Part shown: positions 22,473-33,500 of the stretch, one piece after another | Layout: each line of letters begins with the position of its first letter | Numbering within the stretch: the stretch's first letter is position 1 | Assembly (NCBI GenBank): GCA_028023455.1 | Contig: JAQFVV010000012.1 | Location: 3,934,023-3,998,022 of the forward strand | DNA length: 64,000 bases | Direction: 5' to 3' | From: Epiperipatus broadwayi | Lineage: Eukaryota > Onychophora > Udeonychophora > Euonychophora > Peripatidae | Notes under the pieces: model-generated | Databases searched by the model: none | Told to the model about the DNA's origin: nothing | Seen by the model: only the letters and a program-made list of their open reading frames with translations | Position numbers and translations under genes: made by a program

Positions 22473-25282
22473 TTTTCTAATAAAAAAATGTTTTTTCTTA
22501 AATAAAATTAAACTTTTTCTGAGTTAATTTTGTTCTAATTAAGTTATATAGTTAGTTAAACATTCCGATTATCAATAAAACAAGTTATTAAATATGTTTG
22601 TTAATAATCATTTTAAAATTATATTATTTTGTTTGTTGGTAGATGCATAGAATTTAAATTTAACAGTCTAAACTGAATAAAAATTAGCTTATAGTTTTAT
22701 AGTAGTCGTACTAAATAAATTTATACAGATATTGGCCAGTTATAGCTTATTAAATATGTTAAAGTTTTATTTCGGTTTGGTTAAAAATAAAATGCCTTTA
22801 AAATAATATTTAATAAAGTGTAATTATTTAGATAGTCCTTGAGTGCAAATAGTGTTTTGGTTTTAATAAATTTGTCAACTAGTTTAATTTTATTTTATTG
22901 AATTATTATTATTTAAAGTTGGTTATTTCCTTAAATACATGGGTGTGTATAATGTATACATGCATGTATGTAAAGTAAGAAGGGGAATAATAAAATTATT
23001 AATTATTTTAAGAATGAAATCTAATATTTTATAACAGTATAAAATCACAATAATTGTAATAATATTAAGAAAGGACATTTAATGAAATAAGATAGTAAAT
23101 GTTTTAAATAAAAGGTAATTATTTGGTAAAGCATGTGTTTTAAAATAAATATGTTTTAATTAAATTTATTATTCTTTTCTCATCATTAAAGATACTTACA
23201 CAACTGTATAGACAGATGAGTGATTTAAAAGTTTTTTTAATTACAAAGGTCAACGTGAAAGCACTTAAAAGGATCAACTTTATGCTAGTGTTGAATGTCG
23301 CTCCTTTAGCATTTTGAATTCAATTGGACAATAGGATATAACATGGAAATAATGCAGTAATAATATCCCTATACCCAGGGAAAAGTTTTTAAAAAAAGTT
23401 GTTGAGATTTTTTTAAAAAAATGTTAAAATTAAAAAAAGTAAAAATAGAAAAATAATTAGTTTTCACTTTTATTTTTTTCAAGTTAAATTATCAGACTGA
23501 AGGAATGAGGAGCTAATATTAATCCTAATGTTAGTCTTTCTACCGCATATGTTAAGCTTATACATTTAACGATAGTCGTGAAAGAATGCTAATTTCACAT
23601 TCTTTAAAAGAAATGATAAAGACATTGGAACTGAAAAATTACCATCAGATGATAGAGCAACAGGAGATGACTCTAAATTTTGCCTTATCCTAAAATTATT
23701 AGTTGATTTGAACTTTTTAAGATGGTTATTCATTAATTCTAATATCGAACATATATATATATTTTGAATCTGAAAATATTAATAACAAGTAATTAAGTTA
23801 TTGATTATGACTTCACTAATTCTAACTTTTAAAACCAATAAGTCATGCAAAGTAATACTAATAAAGAAACTGTTGCAACCTATCTGGTTATAATTAAATG
23901 CTGAAGTTATATATTACTTTTATTTATTTATTTTTAAAAGTAAGAATAAAAGATGAATTATTTACAAGTATTAAACAACTTTTTAAACGAGACAAAATGT
24001 GTTATCTTTTAAAGTGCTTTTTGTAAGTTTAATGGAGGAAAAGGTTATAAAAATTGACTCTTTTAGAATCTTTAGAAAGACTTTATTGATATTCGTTATC
24101 TTTCAGTTGATATCAATAAAAAATATCATTATTATTATCATCAATCAAGTATTCAGAAATAATCTACTTGTTGATTGTTTGTTTATTTTGCCACTCAACT
24201 GAAGAAAAAGAAGTTCAAATTCATTTTATGCTTAAAGATTTATTAAGTAATAAAAAAACTTATGATGGAATTATTTTGCTATTCATTAATATGCTCCAGG
24301 CAATCCAACACATTGTTAATGAGTGTATTGTAACCACAGACAATATTTAAGGAATTCTTAATGTGAACTGTGATATATGTATACCTTTTTTTAGCCATCA
24401 TAATAAAAGACTTTGAACTTGGAGAAATCTTCATCCTGCAGTGGATTGATAATGGTTGATGATGATGATGATGAATAAAAAACTATCATAGTATTTCAGA
24501 TAAGAAGACAACAAAATGGACTTTTTGTTAAAAAGAAATTAATTTTCATTATGGGAAGAACTTTAGCTCTTTCAGTTAATTTAATTGGTAAAAGACTGTA
24601 GCATATATAAGTATGTTTTATAAATTTAAAAATTGTAATAACCATGTTATACCACTATTTTTTTAATATTTTATATGATATTATGGGAATATTTATGTTT
24701 GCTGCACAAGGATTGGGTGAGAGGAAATTTTTTATAAAAAGTATATACAGATAAATATTTTATTTTAATAGTTATTAAAAGTTCTTTGGATTGTTATTTG
24801 ATATGATATGTGAAATTGATGTATTAGGTAAAACAGGCTTTATCTTTAATACATGGGAATGTGTAGAGTGTCTGAAGGTCAGTGTATGAAATTTAAATAG
24901 CATACAAATTATAATATATAGTTTGTTATATATACCATCATGTTTTGTGAGTTCATGCAAATTAATTAGATAAATGTTTTAAGATACATATGTGATTGTA
25001 TGTGAGTGACCATTTATATATTATTATTAGTAGTTCTATTATTATATTTATGCTTTGTTTATTTATTTATTGATATATTGATTGAAATCAGCTTTTAATT
25101 CAGTAATTGGTGTTGATAACTTTTCTCTTGTAATGTATATATTCAGTCCCTTCATGAAAGAGAGATTGTTGTTTGTTAATCTTTCAGCATTGTCTGCACA
25201 TAGATAATGGATGCCTATTCATATATTATTTATTATCAACCTTGCCTATATTGCAATATTTAAATATATTATTGAATATTTA
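22473..25282. other. A/T-rich stretch without recognisable genes
   Basis: Two short overlapping reading frames (23999-24202, 24168-24350) have no recognised similarity, and 24168-24350 is the more protein-like. Around 24430-24475 a GATGATGATGATGAT run follows CCTGCAGTGGATTGATAATG, which may be a repeat tail. Nothing else is supported. Confidence 0.45.
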
Positions 25283-25944
25283 AGGTTGTTTTCAATGCAT
25301 ATATATTTTAATGTTTTCCTGAAGGTTTGTGATGATGGTGTAGTTGTATTTTTATATTGGACTATTTCCATCATCTAATATGCATATTGAATGTCTTTAG
25401 AAAAATTTAATTTTATTTAAATATTCCAAATACATTCAACTGTTAGTAATAGCGCATCAAACATTTCAAGAGGTATTATTCTCCCCTCTTCTTCAGGTGT
25501 TGCTGGCCTGACCAGTGACAGTACTAGCATGGGATTTAAATCTGGGTATGGAAACCATTAATCAACTTTGCTTTTAGGAAAAAGTGGAGAAAGCAGGAAA
25601 AACTTCATAGATAAGTATATGAAATTTCTACTGACTACTGGCTTTGGCAGGATGGCTCAGTTGGTTAGAGCGTTACCTTAAAATTCAATAATCAAGAATC
25701 TAAGGGTCTAGGTTTGAATCCCATGCTAGTACTGTCACTGGTCAGGATAGCAATATCTGAAGAAGAGGGGAGAATAATACCTCTCAAAACAGTTTGCATA
25801 TACTAACCTGTTTGATGTGCTATTACTAACAGTTGAATGTATTTGGAATATTTAAATAAAGTTAAATTTTTCTAAAGACATTCAATACACATGCTAGATG
25901 ACGGAAATAGTCTAATGTAGAAATATTTATTTTAGGTTGTTTTC
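25283..25944. mobile_element. family A foldback element, copy 2 (best tRNA-like arm)
   Basis: The 11-bp direct repeat AGGTTGTTTTC (25283-25293 and 25934-25944) brackets two inverted arms. The right arm has a clear tRNA-like head: box A-like TGGCTCAGTTGG (25653-25664) followed by TTAGAGCGTT, and box B-like GGTTTGAATCC (25711-25721). The body follows: GTCACTGGTCAGGATAGCAA, GAAGAAGAGGGGAGAATAAT, TAACAGTTGAATGTATTTGG, TTTAAATAAAGTTAAATTTT and GGAAATAGTCTAATGTA. The left arm (25318-25540) is the complement of this body but lacks the tRNA-like head. Box A and box B suggest past RNA polymerase III transcription. Confidence 0.8.
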
Positions 25945-27334
25945 TAGTTACTGCAATTTAATATTTTAAGAAGTTTTTGAATTATAATGTGTATCTTACA
26001 TGTATTTCTTGTCCTCACATAAGTAATAATAGTTTTATAATAGTATGCTTATAATTTTTACAATATGCTATTTATAATATAAGAACAAATGCTTTGTCAC
26101 ACTGGTTTTGAGATACAGTTGATATTGTGAGAAAGTTAATATCATGCTAGTAGCTATGAATAGATATTTTTTGTTTTATCCTTAGTGCAAGATAGTTGTA
26201 GAGATGAATTGGATAATTTATTATAATTTGTAGCAATGCATAAAGGGATAGTTATGGTAAAATTGTACAAATACTTTATCTTAATTTGTTAAATTAAAAC
26301 CATTAGTTATATGATGTATCTATTGTATTAAATCTCATATTTCATTTATATTGTAAATAAATATTTTTGTTATTATTAAGATACATTTTTGTTTTAGTTG
26401 CCATTATTATTGCATTCATTAATCAGAACATCTCATAATAATAAAGTTTTATTATTCATTGTTTTAAAAAGAGTATGTTTCAATAGACACCTAATACTAG
26501 TATTTACTTGTTTTATTTATCCATTTTACCTGCAATATAATAAGACATATGCTTTGTTAATTCTTATTTATTTTATGTACATTTTTGTAATACTTTGGGT
26601 AGTATAAAATATACCCTTTCTACCTGTTGCCCTTCTTCATTGTATGCAATTATTATAAGTTAGTTTATTATAAGATTATAGTCTTAGATATACTTAGGTT
26701 TCCATTAAATAATATATTTATACATGAAGAAAATTTAAATGCTTTAAAATTTTGTGTATGATAATTATTAATCATCTAACTATTGATATATTCAGTTTTG
26801 TGTATTTGCTTTGCATATTTGATTGAAACATAAGATATCAAAAATAAAGTTATGAAGATGACATAGAATGTTTTATTTACAACTTAAATAAATATTACAT
26901 GAGAGACATTTGAAATGCCTACTATAATTATTATTTTATGTTAAATATAATGTAAAATCTGAGATACAGCTAAAATTTTGTTACTTGAGTTGGTATTTAA
27001 AGTTTTAAGATATTTAAGCTAATAATATGAACCCTGAGAAAAGAAATTTCAAATCCCAAAAGTGCTATCTAATAAGAAGATTCTATTAAGATAATTATTA
27101 TAATTATTCCTTGTTATTAATTGCATTCATTATGTAAGATTAACATTATAAAAGAACCTGAGAGATGTGTGATTTTAAAGTGTGTTGGATATAAATTTAT
27201 CCTAGACTATGGCTGGGTTACAGTAGTAAGGATTTTTGGCTTGCCCAACATATTAACTATTGATCAGTTATAAGGTAATGACCAATAGTCTTTCGAGTGA
27301 TTACAATATATATATAATGTTTTCATGGTTGTAT
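25945..27334. other. A/T-rich stretch without recognisable genes
   Basis: Only low-complexity short frames (26398-26607) and A/T-rich sequence. No repeat family recognised. Confidence 0.5.
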
Positions 27335-27475
27335 GATGTAGATAAATTATTATTTTTTGGATTAAACCGTTTATTATTTTCCATTACATACAGATATTTT
27401 GATGAACTAGCATCCACTTTTGTCAAGGTTAACATTACATGGTTTAATCCAAAAAATAATAATTTATATATATAT
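27335..27475. repeat. inverted repeat with decayed hammerhead-like motif
   Basis: AAATTATTATTTTTTGG with ATTAAACC (27345-27369) is mirrored at 27441-27468. Between them the minus strand (27427-27391) reads CTTGACAAAAG, stem GATG/CATC, AAAATATC. The surrounding words (ATGTTTTCATGGTTGTATGATGTAGATAA and TCAAGGTTAAC on the plus strand) recur at 30.02-30.15 kb, so these are two copies of one element. Confidence 0.6.
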
Positions 27476-27479
27476 AATG

Positions 27480-28520
27480 AATAAAAATGAGGAGATAATA
27501 TCCATCTAAATAAAGATAAATTTTTGATGTTACCAAGACATTATCAATTATTATTAATTGGCAATTCCTGAGCCTAAAACAAGTTTTTCTCATTAACTTA
27601 TAATAGCTCTTTTGTTGGGTTTTTTTTTTTTTAGTTGAAGTAAAAGGGTATCTCTTTTACTTCAAATTTATATGGATTTAAATCTAGCAAGCTATTTTTG
27701 TAGGTGTGAGAATGTGAAAGAATAGTGTATTTTTTGACATTCTGCAAATACTATTTTTAACTTTTCCTGAGAGTTGTATGTTTTGAATTAAATGTTTCTC
27801 TGGATTGTTATTATAATAATGAATAAAAATAAAGAGATAATATCCATATAAATAGAAATAAACTTTAACTTTTAATGTTATCAAGAAATTATCAATTATT
27901 ACTAATTGACAATTTCTGAGGCTAAGAAGTATTTTTTTCATTAACTTATAATAGCTTTTTTATTGCAGATCCTTTGCTGATATAAAATGGGTCCTCTTTT
28001 ATTTCAAACCCAAGTTCTTTTATGAATTTAAATGCAGAAAGCAATTTTTATAGATGTGAGAATGTGAAAAAATAGATCTTTTTTAACATTCTGCAAATAA
28101 TATTTTTATCTACTCCACTCCAGGAATATGCTGAATTAAATGTTTCTATTCATTATTACTCTGCAAATAATGCTTTAAACTTTTTTAGAGAAATGTATAT
28201 GTTGAATAAAATGTTTCTATAGATTATTATTATTATAATAATGTATACAAACATTTAATTCAACATAAACAACTCTCTGGAGATGTTGAAAAATATTATT
28301 TGGAGAATGTCTAGAAAGATAGCTTTTTGGTTGTAAATCCATACAAGAATTTGGGTTTGAATAAAAAAGGACTCATTTTACTTTAACAAAAGACCTCAAC
28401 TCTTGCTTAATACTGTCAATTAGTAATGATTGATAATTTCTTAGTAACATCAAAGATTAAAGTTTTTTCTCTATTTACATGAATATTATCTCCACATTTC
28501 TATTCATTATTATAAAAACA
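27480..28520. repeat. three copies of a unit of about 330 bp, two direct and one inverted
   Basis: Units at 27480-27815 and 27820-28190 run in the same direction and share GAATAAAAAT, GATAATATCCAT, AATTGGCAATTCCTGAG-type text, CATTAACTTATAATAGCT, TGTGAGAATGTGAAA and GACATTCTGCAAATA. A third, shorter unit (28215-28512) is inverted and leads into the PLE foldback at 28562. A fourth copy lies at 49985-50180. They border the PLE and may be its noncoding flank. No coding capacity is seen. Confidence 0.75.
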
Positions 28521-28599
28521 ATCCATAGAAACATTTATTTCAATATATATATATATATATATAATGGTAATAAACTATTATATACAGTCTTTCAATCTG

Positions 28600-29134
28600 C
28601 AGAAATACTTTCAGTTAATTTTTTAATCTGCCTCAACTGCAGTTAAATTTTTTAAAAAGGAAACAAACATCATCAATTCAAATCCCATGAATCCCGACTT
28701 TTAATATTAACAGTTTCTCTATTAATTAAATTCATTTTATTCCTATTATTAAAATTGCCTTCTTATTTTTTTCTTTTATTATGGTTTCTCTTTTCATGAA
28801 GAATCTTAACACTTTCAATATCAAACTTCAATTTATATTTACATGACCTTTCATGATCCAAGAAAACTAAAGCAGTCATTAAATCACTTATTTTTACTTT
28901 TCACATTATATAACAATTCATGCTTCTTTAATCTTTTTTTAATTCTGCACTTCAGTTCACTTATATATGATAACATATATCTACAAAAAAATTGATACAT
29001 AACATTACTTTTCTGCTTGACAGATATGACATTTTAGAATTATTCACTAATTTATTAACAGTATTTGTAACACAAAATGAAACATTAAACACATTCTTAT
29101 ATATATATATATCTTTAAAAAAATTTCACTTGAG
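28600..29134 (-). pseudogene. PLE GIY-YIG endonuclease, inverted copy
   Basis: Mirror of the sequence at 29150-29680. On the minus strand the same domains can be followed from FFKDIY near 29115 to the downstream NRPAVN-equivalent near 28730. The copy has diverged by point changes and small indels and has no continuous frame, so this arm is the more decayed of the two. Confidence 0.8.
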
Positions 29135-29154
29135 GATTTATTTCAAATGCTCAA

Positions 29155-29634
29155 GTGAAATTTTTTAAGGATATTTATAAGAATGTGTTTAATGTTTCAT
29201 TCTGTGTTCCAAATAATGTTAATAAATTAGTGAATAATTCTAAAAATGTCATACCTGTGAAGCAGAAAAGTAATGTTGTGTATCAAATTTTTTGTGGATA
29301 TATGTTATCATATATAAGTGAACTGAGGTGCAGAATTGAAAAAAGATTAAAGAAGCATGAATTGTTATATAATGTGAAAAGTAAAAATAATAGTGATTTA
29401 ATGACTGCTTCATTTTTCTTGGATCATGAAAGGACATGTAAATATAAATTTAAGTTTGATATTGAAAGTGTTAAGATTCTTGATGAAGAGAGATATCATA
29501 ATAAAAGAAAAATTATGGAGACCATTTTAATAAATAGGAATAAAATGAATTTAATTAATAGACCAGCTGTTAATATTGAAATTGGGATTCGTGGGATTTG
29601 TGCTGATGATGTTTGTTTCCTTTTTTTTTTTTGA
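29155..29634 (+). CDS. Penelope-like element C-terminal fragment with GIY-YIG endonuclease
   Basis: An open frame of 159 codons. Residues 1-40 are the PLE connector (FFKDIYKNVFNVSFCVPNN, NKLVNNSK). The GIY-YIG domain starts at about residue 41: NVVYQIFCGYMLSYISELRC, where VVY and YIS stand for GIY and YIG. IEKRLKKHE gives the conserved arginine and histidine region. DHERTCKYKFKFD follows, and KRKIMETILINRN carries the metal-binding glutamate. The N-terminal reverse transcriptase is absent and the frame begins at the foldback tip, so it is not a complete protein. The change from YIG to YIS and the missing RT argue that it is inactive, although the frame is unusually intact for this window. Confidence 0.75.
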   Translation: MKFFKDIYKNVFNVSFCVPNNVNKLVNNSKNVIPVKQKSNVVYQIFCGYMLSYISELRCRIEKRLKKHELLYNVKSKNNSDLMTASFFLDHERTCKYKFKFDIESVKILDEERYHNKRKIMETILINRNKMNLINRPAVNIEIGIRGICADDVCFLFFF

Positions 29635-29761
29635 TTTAACAGTAGTTGAGGCAGGTTAAGGAATTAACTGAAAGTTTTTTGTGAATTGAAAGACTGCTTA
29701 TAATTGTTTATTACCATTATATTTATTACTTTTTATTGTTATTACAATAGTTTTTTTAAAT

Positions 29762-29850
29762 TAATGGATTTTATTTGTATATATATATATATATATAGTC
29801 ATCTGGATTTTATTTGTATATATATATATATATATATATAGTCATCTGTG
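29762..29850. repeat. tandem duplication of a 45-bp AT-rich block
   Basis: GGATTTTATTTG followed by (TA)n and AGTCATCTG appears twice in a row. The second copy has a longer TA run. This is a local duplication next to the PLE foldback. Confidence 0.8.
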
Positions 29851-30009
29851 TTTGATTGTTGGTAGTATATCAGCATAATATCACACCAATATTTTACATG
29901 TATCACACAAGCTATAATCAGGATAGTAGGAATCATTCAAAGATGCTGCAGAAAATATGTTACTCAACATCAGAAATATATAATCATACATTTTTTCATC
30001 TATCTCTTT

Positions 30010-30170
30010 GATATATATATATATATAATGTTTTCACAGTTATATGATGTAGATAATACAACATTTTTGAGTATGAACCGTGTATTATTTTGCATTACAA
30101 TCTGATATTTCGACGGACCAGCAACCGCCATTATCAAGGTTAACTTTTGAAAGAACAATCGTTAGATCTC
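30010..30170 (-). repeat. PLE-type terminal motif, hammerhead-like
   Basis: The minus strand (30138-30102) reads CTTGATAATGGCGG, loop, CCGTC, GAAATATCAGA. The stem GGCGG/CCGTC precedes GAAA. The mini-stem AU/AU with no loop then C matches the dimer-type minimal hammerhead pattern, but the core is UUGAUAA. The flanking text is shared with 27.3-27.45 kb. Confidence 0.55.
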
Positions 30171-30212
30171 AAAAAATAATGTGACTCAGTGTGATATGAG
30201 AAGTGAGATTCA

Positions 30213-30510
30213 ACTTGAAGTAGTCCACAACTGCCAAACTTAAGTAAACTAATAGAATATTAGAAATGTGGTAGTTAAAACAATAGATAAAAACAAATTC
30301 CATCTTTTATTCAGTCTGAGATCTTTAAATGGAGAAAGAGTGAATCACATGACTGGATTTCAATTGTATGTTTTAATATTTGTCTATTTAAAGATCTTAA
30401 ATCAGGATATAAGATGAATTTCATTTTTTATCTATTGGTGTGACTACAAAGTGATGATATTTTATAGGTTTACTTAAGCTTTGGCTATTTGAAGTGGTTT
30501 AGATATAGAG
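30213..30510. repeat. long inverted repeat, arms about 130 bp
   Basis: CTTGAAGTAGTCCACAACTG, AACTTAAGTAAACT and AATAGATAAAAACAAATTCC on the left match, in reverse complement, the block from AAGATCTTAAATCAGG to GGCTATTTGAAGTGG on the right. GATCTTTAAAT occurs near both inner ends. Divergence is moderate. No coding sequence or target duplication was found. Confidence 0.75.
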
Positions 30511-33500
30511 CGCAGTTAGTACCAGTCTGGGTATGGGGACCATCATAGATAAAGGCTTCAGGTACTATTTCTTATAGCATTTATCATTAAAAAATAAATA
30601 AGCTTGTTTAGAGCTTGTTAGCAGGCTCTTTATATATTACATATTAAAGTATTAAAAAGTAGCTTGTTTGAAAGATTGTAAAATAATTATTTATTAATGT
30701 ATATTCAAACAGTTTATATTTGCCAGATGAATGTCATATGTGCCATTCTTTTTTTAATGTTAAAGACCAGAATAAAGGAGGATTCCAGTATTTGTCTATC
30801 AAATTTATGTTGGCTATAGATTGATGCTAGTCTATTTGTTTAATTAGGACTTAGTTGTTGTGAAGTATTTTTATACAGAAACTAATTAGTATTGACATTT
30901 TATAGTTAATATATAGACATATTTAACCTCTAGTATTATTGAAAATAATATAAAATTTCTATATGAGGAAATAACTATTGGGTAGAATGAAAAGAAAAAA
31001 AATTATATATATATATTAAATTTTTAAATGGTCTGTATTTATTTAACTAAAGAGAAAAAATAAACAGATATATAAAACAAAAAATATGAAATGCAATAAT
31101 TATATTAACTAAAAAAAAAGGTTGTTTAAATAACATCCCTAATAATTTTTCACATGTTTAAAACAAATATCTAGTTAATAAAACCCAAAAAGTAAATAAC
31201 TAGTCATAAATATCAGAGCATAGACAAAATGGAATGCTATATAATAAGCTAAAAATGTGCATTCAAATATGTAAATGTTGCCATTGCAATAAGAATGAAT
31301 CTTGCAGGTAAACATTTGCCATGCTAAATTATATATATACCTTACAGTTTAAATATTTATTTCAAAAACTAAAAATAATAAATATTTTCATTGCTTCTTA
31401 CAGTTTATACAGAATATTAAAATGTTATCAAAAATAGTATATTGAGCTAATCTATCATGCCCAACAAATCCAAATCACTATTTTTTGAACAAGAACATTT
31501 TTCAGTCACAAACATACTTTTTTTTAATAATAAGTTACATGTAATATAAATAGCCTTCTACTTATTGCTTGACAAATAGATATTTACTTATTATTACTTA
31601 AAGAATAAAGCTTCTAAGTTAATCTCAGTTGCTTGCATATCAATATATTATATAAACAAAATGTATATGAATGAAATGAGACAACATTAATTAATATTGC
31701 TTTATTAAAATATATTCTTTCATGAACCAACTCATACAATATTATTTTTAATTCAACCAAATAAATATAATAAGCCAAATGCAGCTAGTAGGAATATTAT
31801 AATGAGCAACTTACAATTTTAAAGACTTTTAGTTAGATTTTCTATAGTTTAAAGTTGATTAAAGATTTCTTTTTTTATATTAATTCAAAAAAACAACAGC
31901 AAACATAAATATAGAAGTGTTATATGTATCCAGAATCTAAAACTTTACAGTTATATTTGATGGTAAATATAGATAACCAAAATAGTTCTATAAATAACCC
32001 CCTGCAAAGCAAATGTTAATCTTGACAGATTCATTCTGAAAACAGAGGAAAAATATATTACTTACTGAAGTTGAATATGATGTATGCTATTGATTTAAGT
32101 ATTTTCTAGTATTTTATTTGTTTTTTTACTAAAAATATCTATGTACTCATTTACTAAGCATTATTGTATAGCCAGGTAATGTGGTTATATTTCTCTTAGC
32201 TGAAAAAAATATTTAACTTGATTGAAACTTTACAATTTTTCAAGTTTGATTTATTCTGGAATGAAAATCAAATAATAATAAAAACTGCATGTAGATGTAT
32301 TAATCATATACTGCAAGATATTTTAATAAACATGACATTGAAAAATAAAATTAATATTCTAAATTCTTTTGTCTTTTTAAATTTTACATATGGTATTAAA
32401 TGTGCTTATTAATTGTAAATTTATTCTTTACTAAAGTTGACCATTGTAATAGATTTCTGATTTTTTTTCAGGTCTTGAAAGATTTTTAATTTTGTTGTAT
32501 AAAGTCAAATATGATACAGTTATTAGAAATTTAACTTTATAATCTGGAACTGGATTTTAACTATTCTAGTAAGTAATGTTTAGAGGAGATGAGTAATTAT
32601 AATATGAGGAAAAGCAAAGGAAAAATGAACAATCAGTATTTGTTTTCTCATCATAAAATATAATTGGTGAAGAGATCATATCTGGATCAGTGTTATCCAA
32701 ATCACATTTGATGAAGATGATAGAACTCTGTTCAATAAACAAAGATAACTTAAAATAGAATGTAGAAGTATTGAAGCACAGTATGGAATTGATTATCCTT
32801 GCTAATATGGCTTGACCTGTTTGTGGAAAATTAAATTACCATTAGATTATATTTGAGTCAGAATTATCTATAGAAAATAAATTCTCACTTGAGACACCCA
32901 GACTTGTTCAGGTTTCAGGTTGTTTTATGTATTATTACACATGTTACCAAATTTATCTATGGTTGAATATATAATGCATGTATCACCACTCAAGAAGAAA
33001 ATGTTAATTATTTAAAACAGTGATATTATTAAACATATAAAATTATGGATTAACAAAAAACAATGGACATTATTTGCTAAATGTGATAAACATATGTTAG
33101 TTTCAATATAACTTTTTAGGCTTTTTGCCATTCATGCAACAGAAAAATAATTATAATATCATCCAACATTTATTATCTTCAGCTCAAAGTACTGCTTATT
33201 TTTATAAGATTTCAAAACTAAAATATAAGCAAAATGTGGCAGAAAATGTTTACAGATGACAGCAATTTTTGTTTATCCAGTTTAATTAAGAATTGTACAA
33301 GTGAAATCCATAGATTCTATTTCTGCAAAATTTAGCATTCAATATTATTGTTACATATATGAGAGATGCTGAATTTGCAACAAATATAAGTTTACCATGA
33401 ATGTTTATTGATGGCTTATTAGAAGAAATTGGATTTAGTTACAAAGATCAATATATATTTGTATATACTTTTCATATTTTTGTTCAGTTTTAGCATGTAA

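Larger units (their letters stand above)
28562..29733. mobile_element. PLE foldback: arms of about 570 bp around a 15-bp loop
   Basis: The left arm (28562-29134) and right arm (29150-29733) are near-complete reverse complements, separated by GATTTATTTCAAATG. The tip is TTTCACTTGAG facing CTCAAGTGAAA. Each arm holds the PLE connector and GIY-YIG coding sequence, so the pre-mRNA on either strand could form one long hairpin. The outer ends are AT runs. It probably formed by template switching or twin insertion during PLE retrotransposition. Confidence 0.9.

Noticed and set aside
24168-24350. 60-codon frame STEEKEVQIHFMLKDLLSNK and following.
   Set aside because: It shows no similarity, no splice sites and no upstream continuation.
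29249-29437. Minus-strand frame of 62 codons.
   Set aside because: It lies opposite the PLE endonuclease frame and exists only because the opposite strand is constrained.
32218-32412. Frame ending KNKINILNSFVFLNFTYGIK, faintly like the end of a LINE reverse transcriptase.
   Set aside because: Only a handful of residues agree and the rest is low-complexity.
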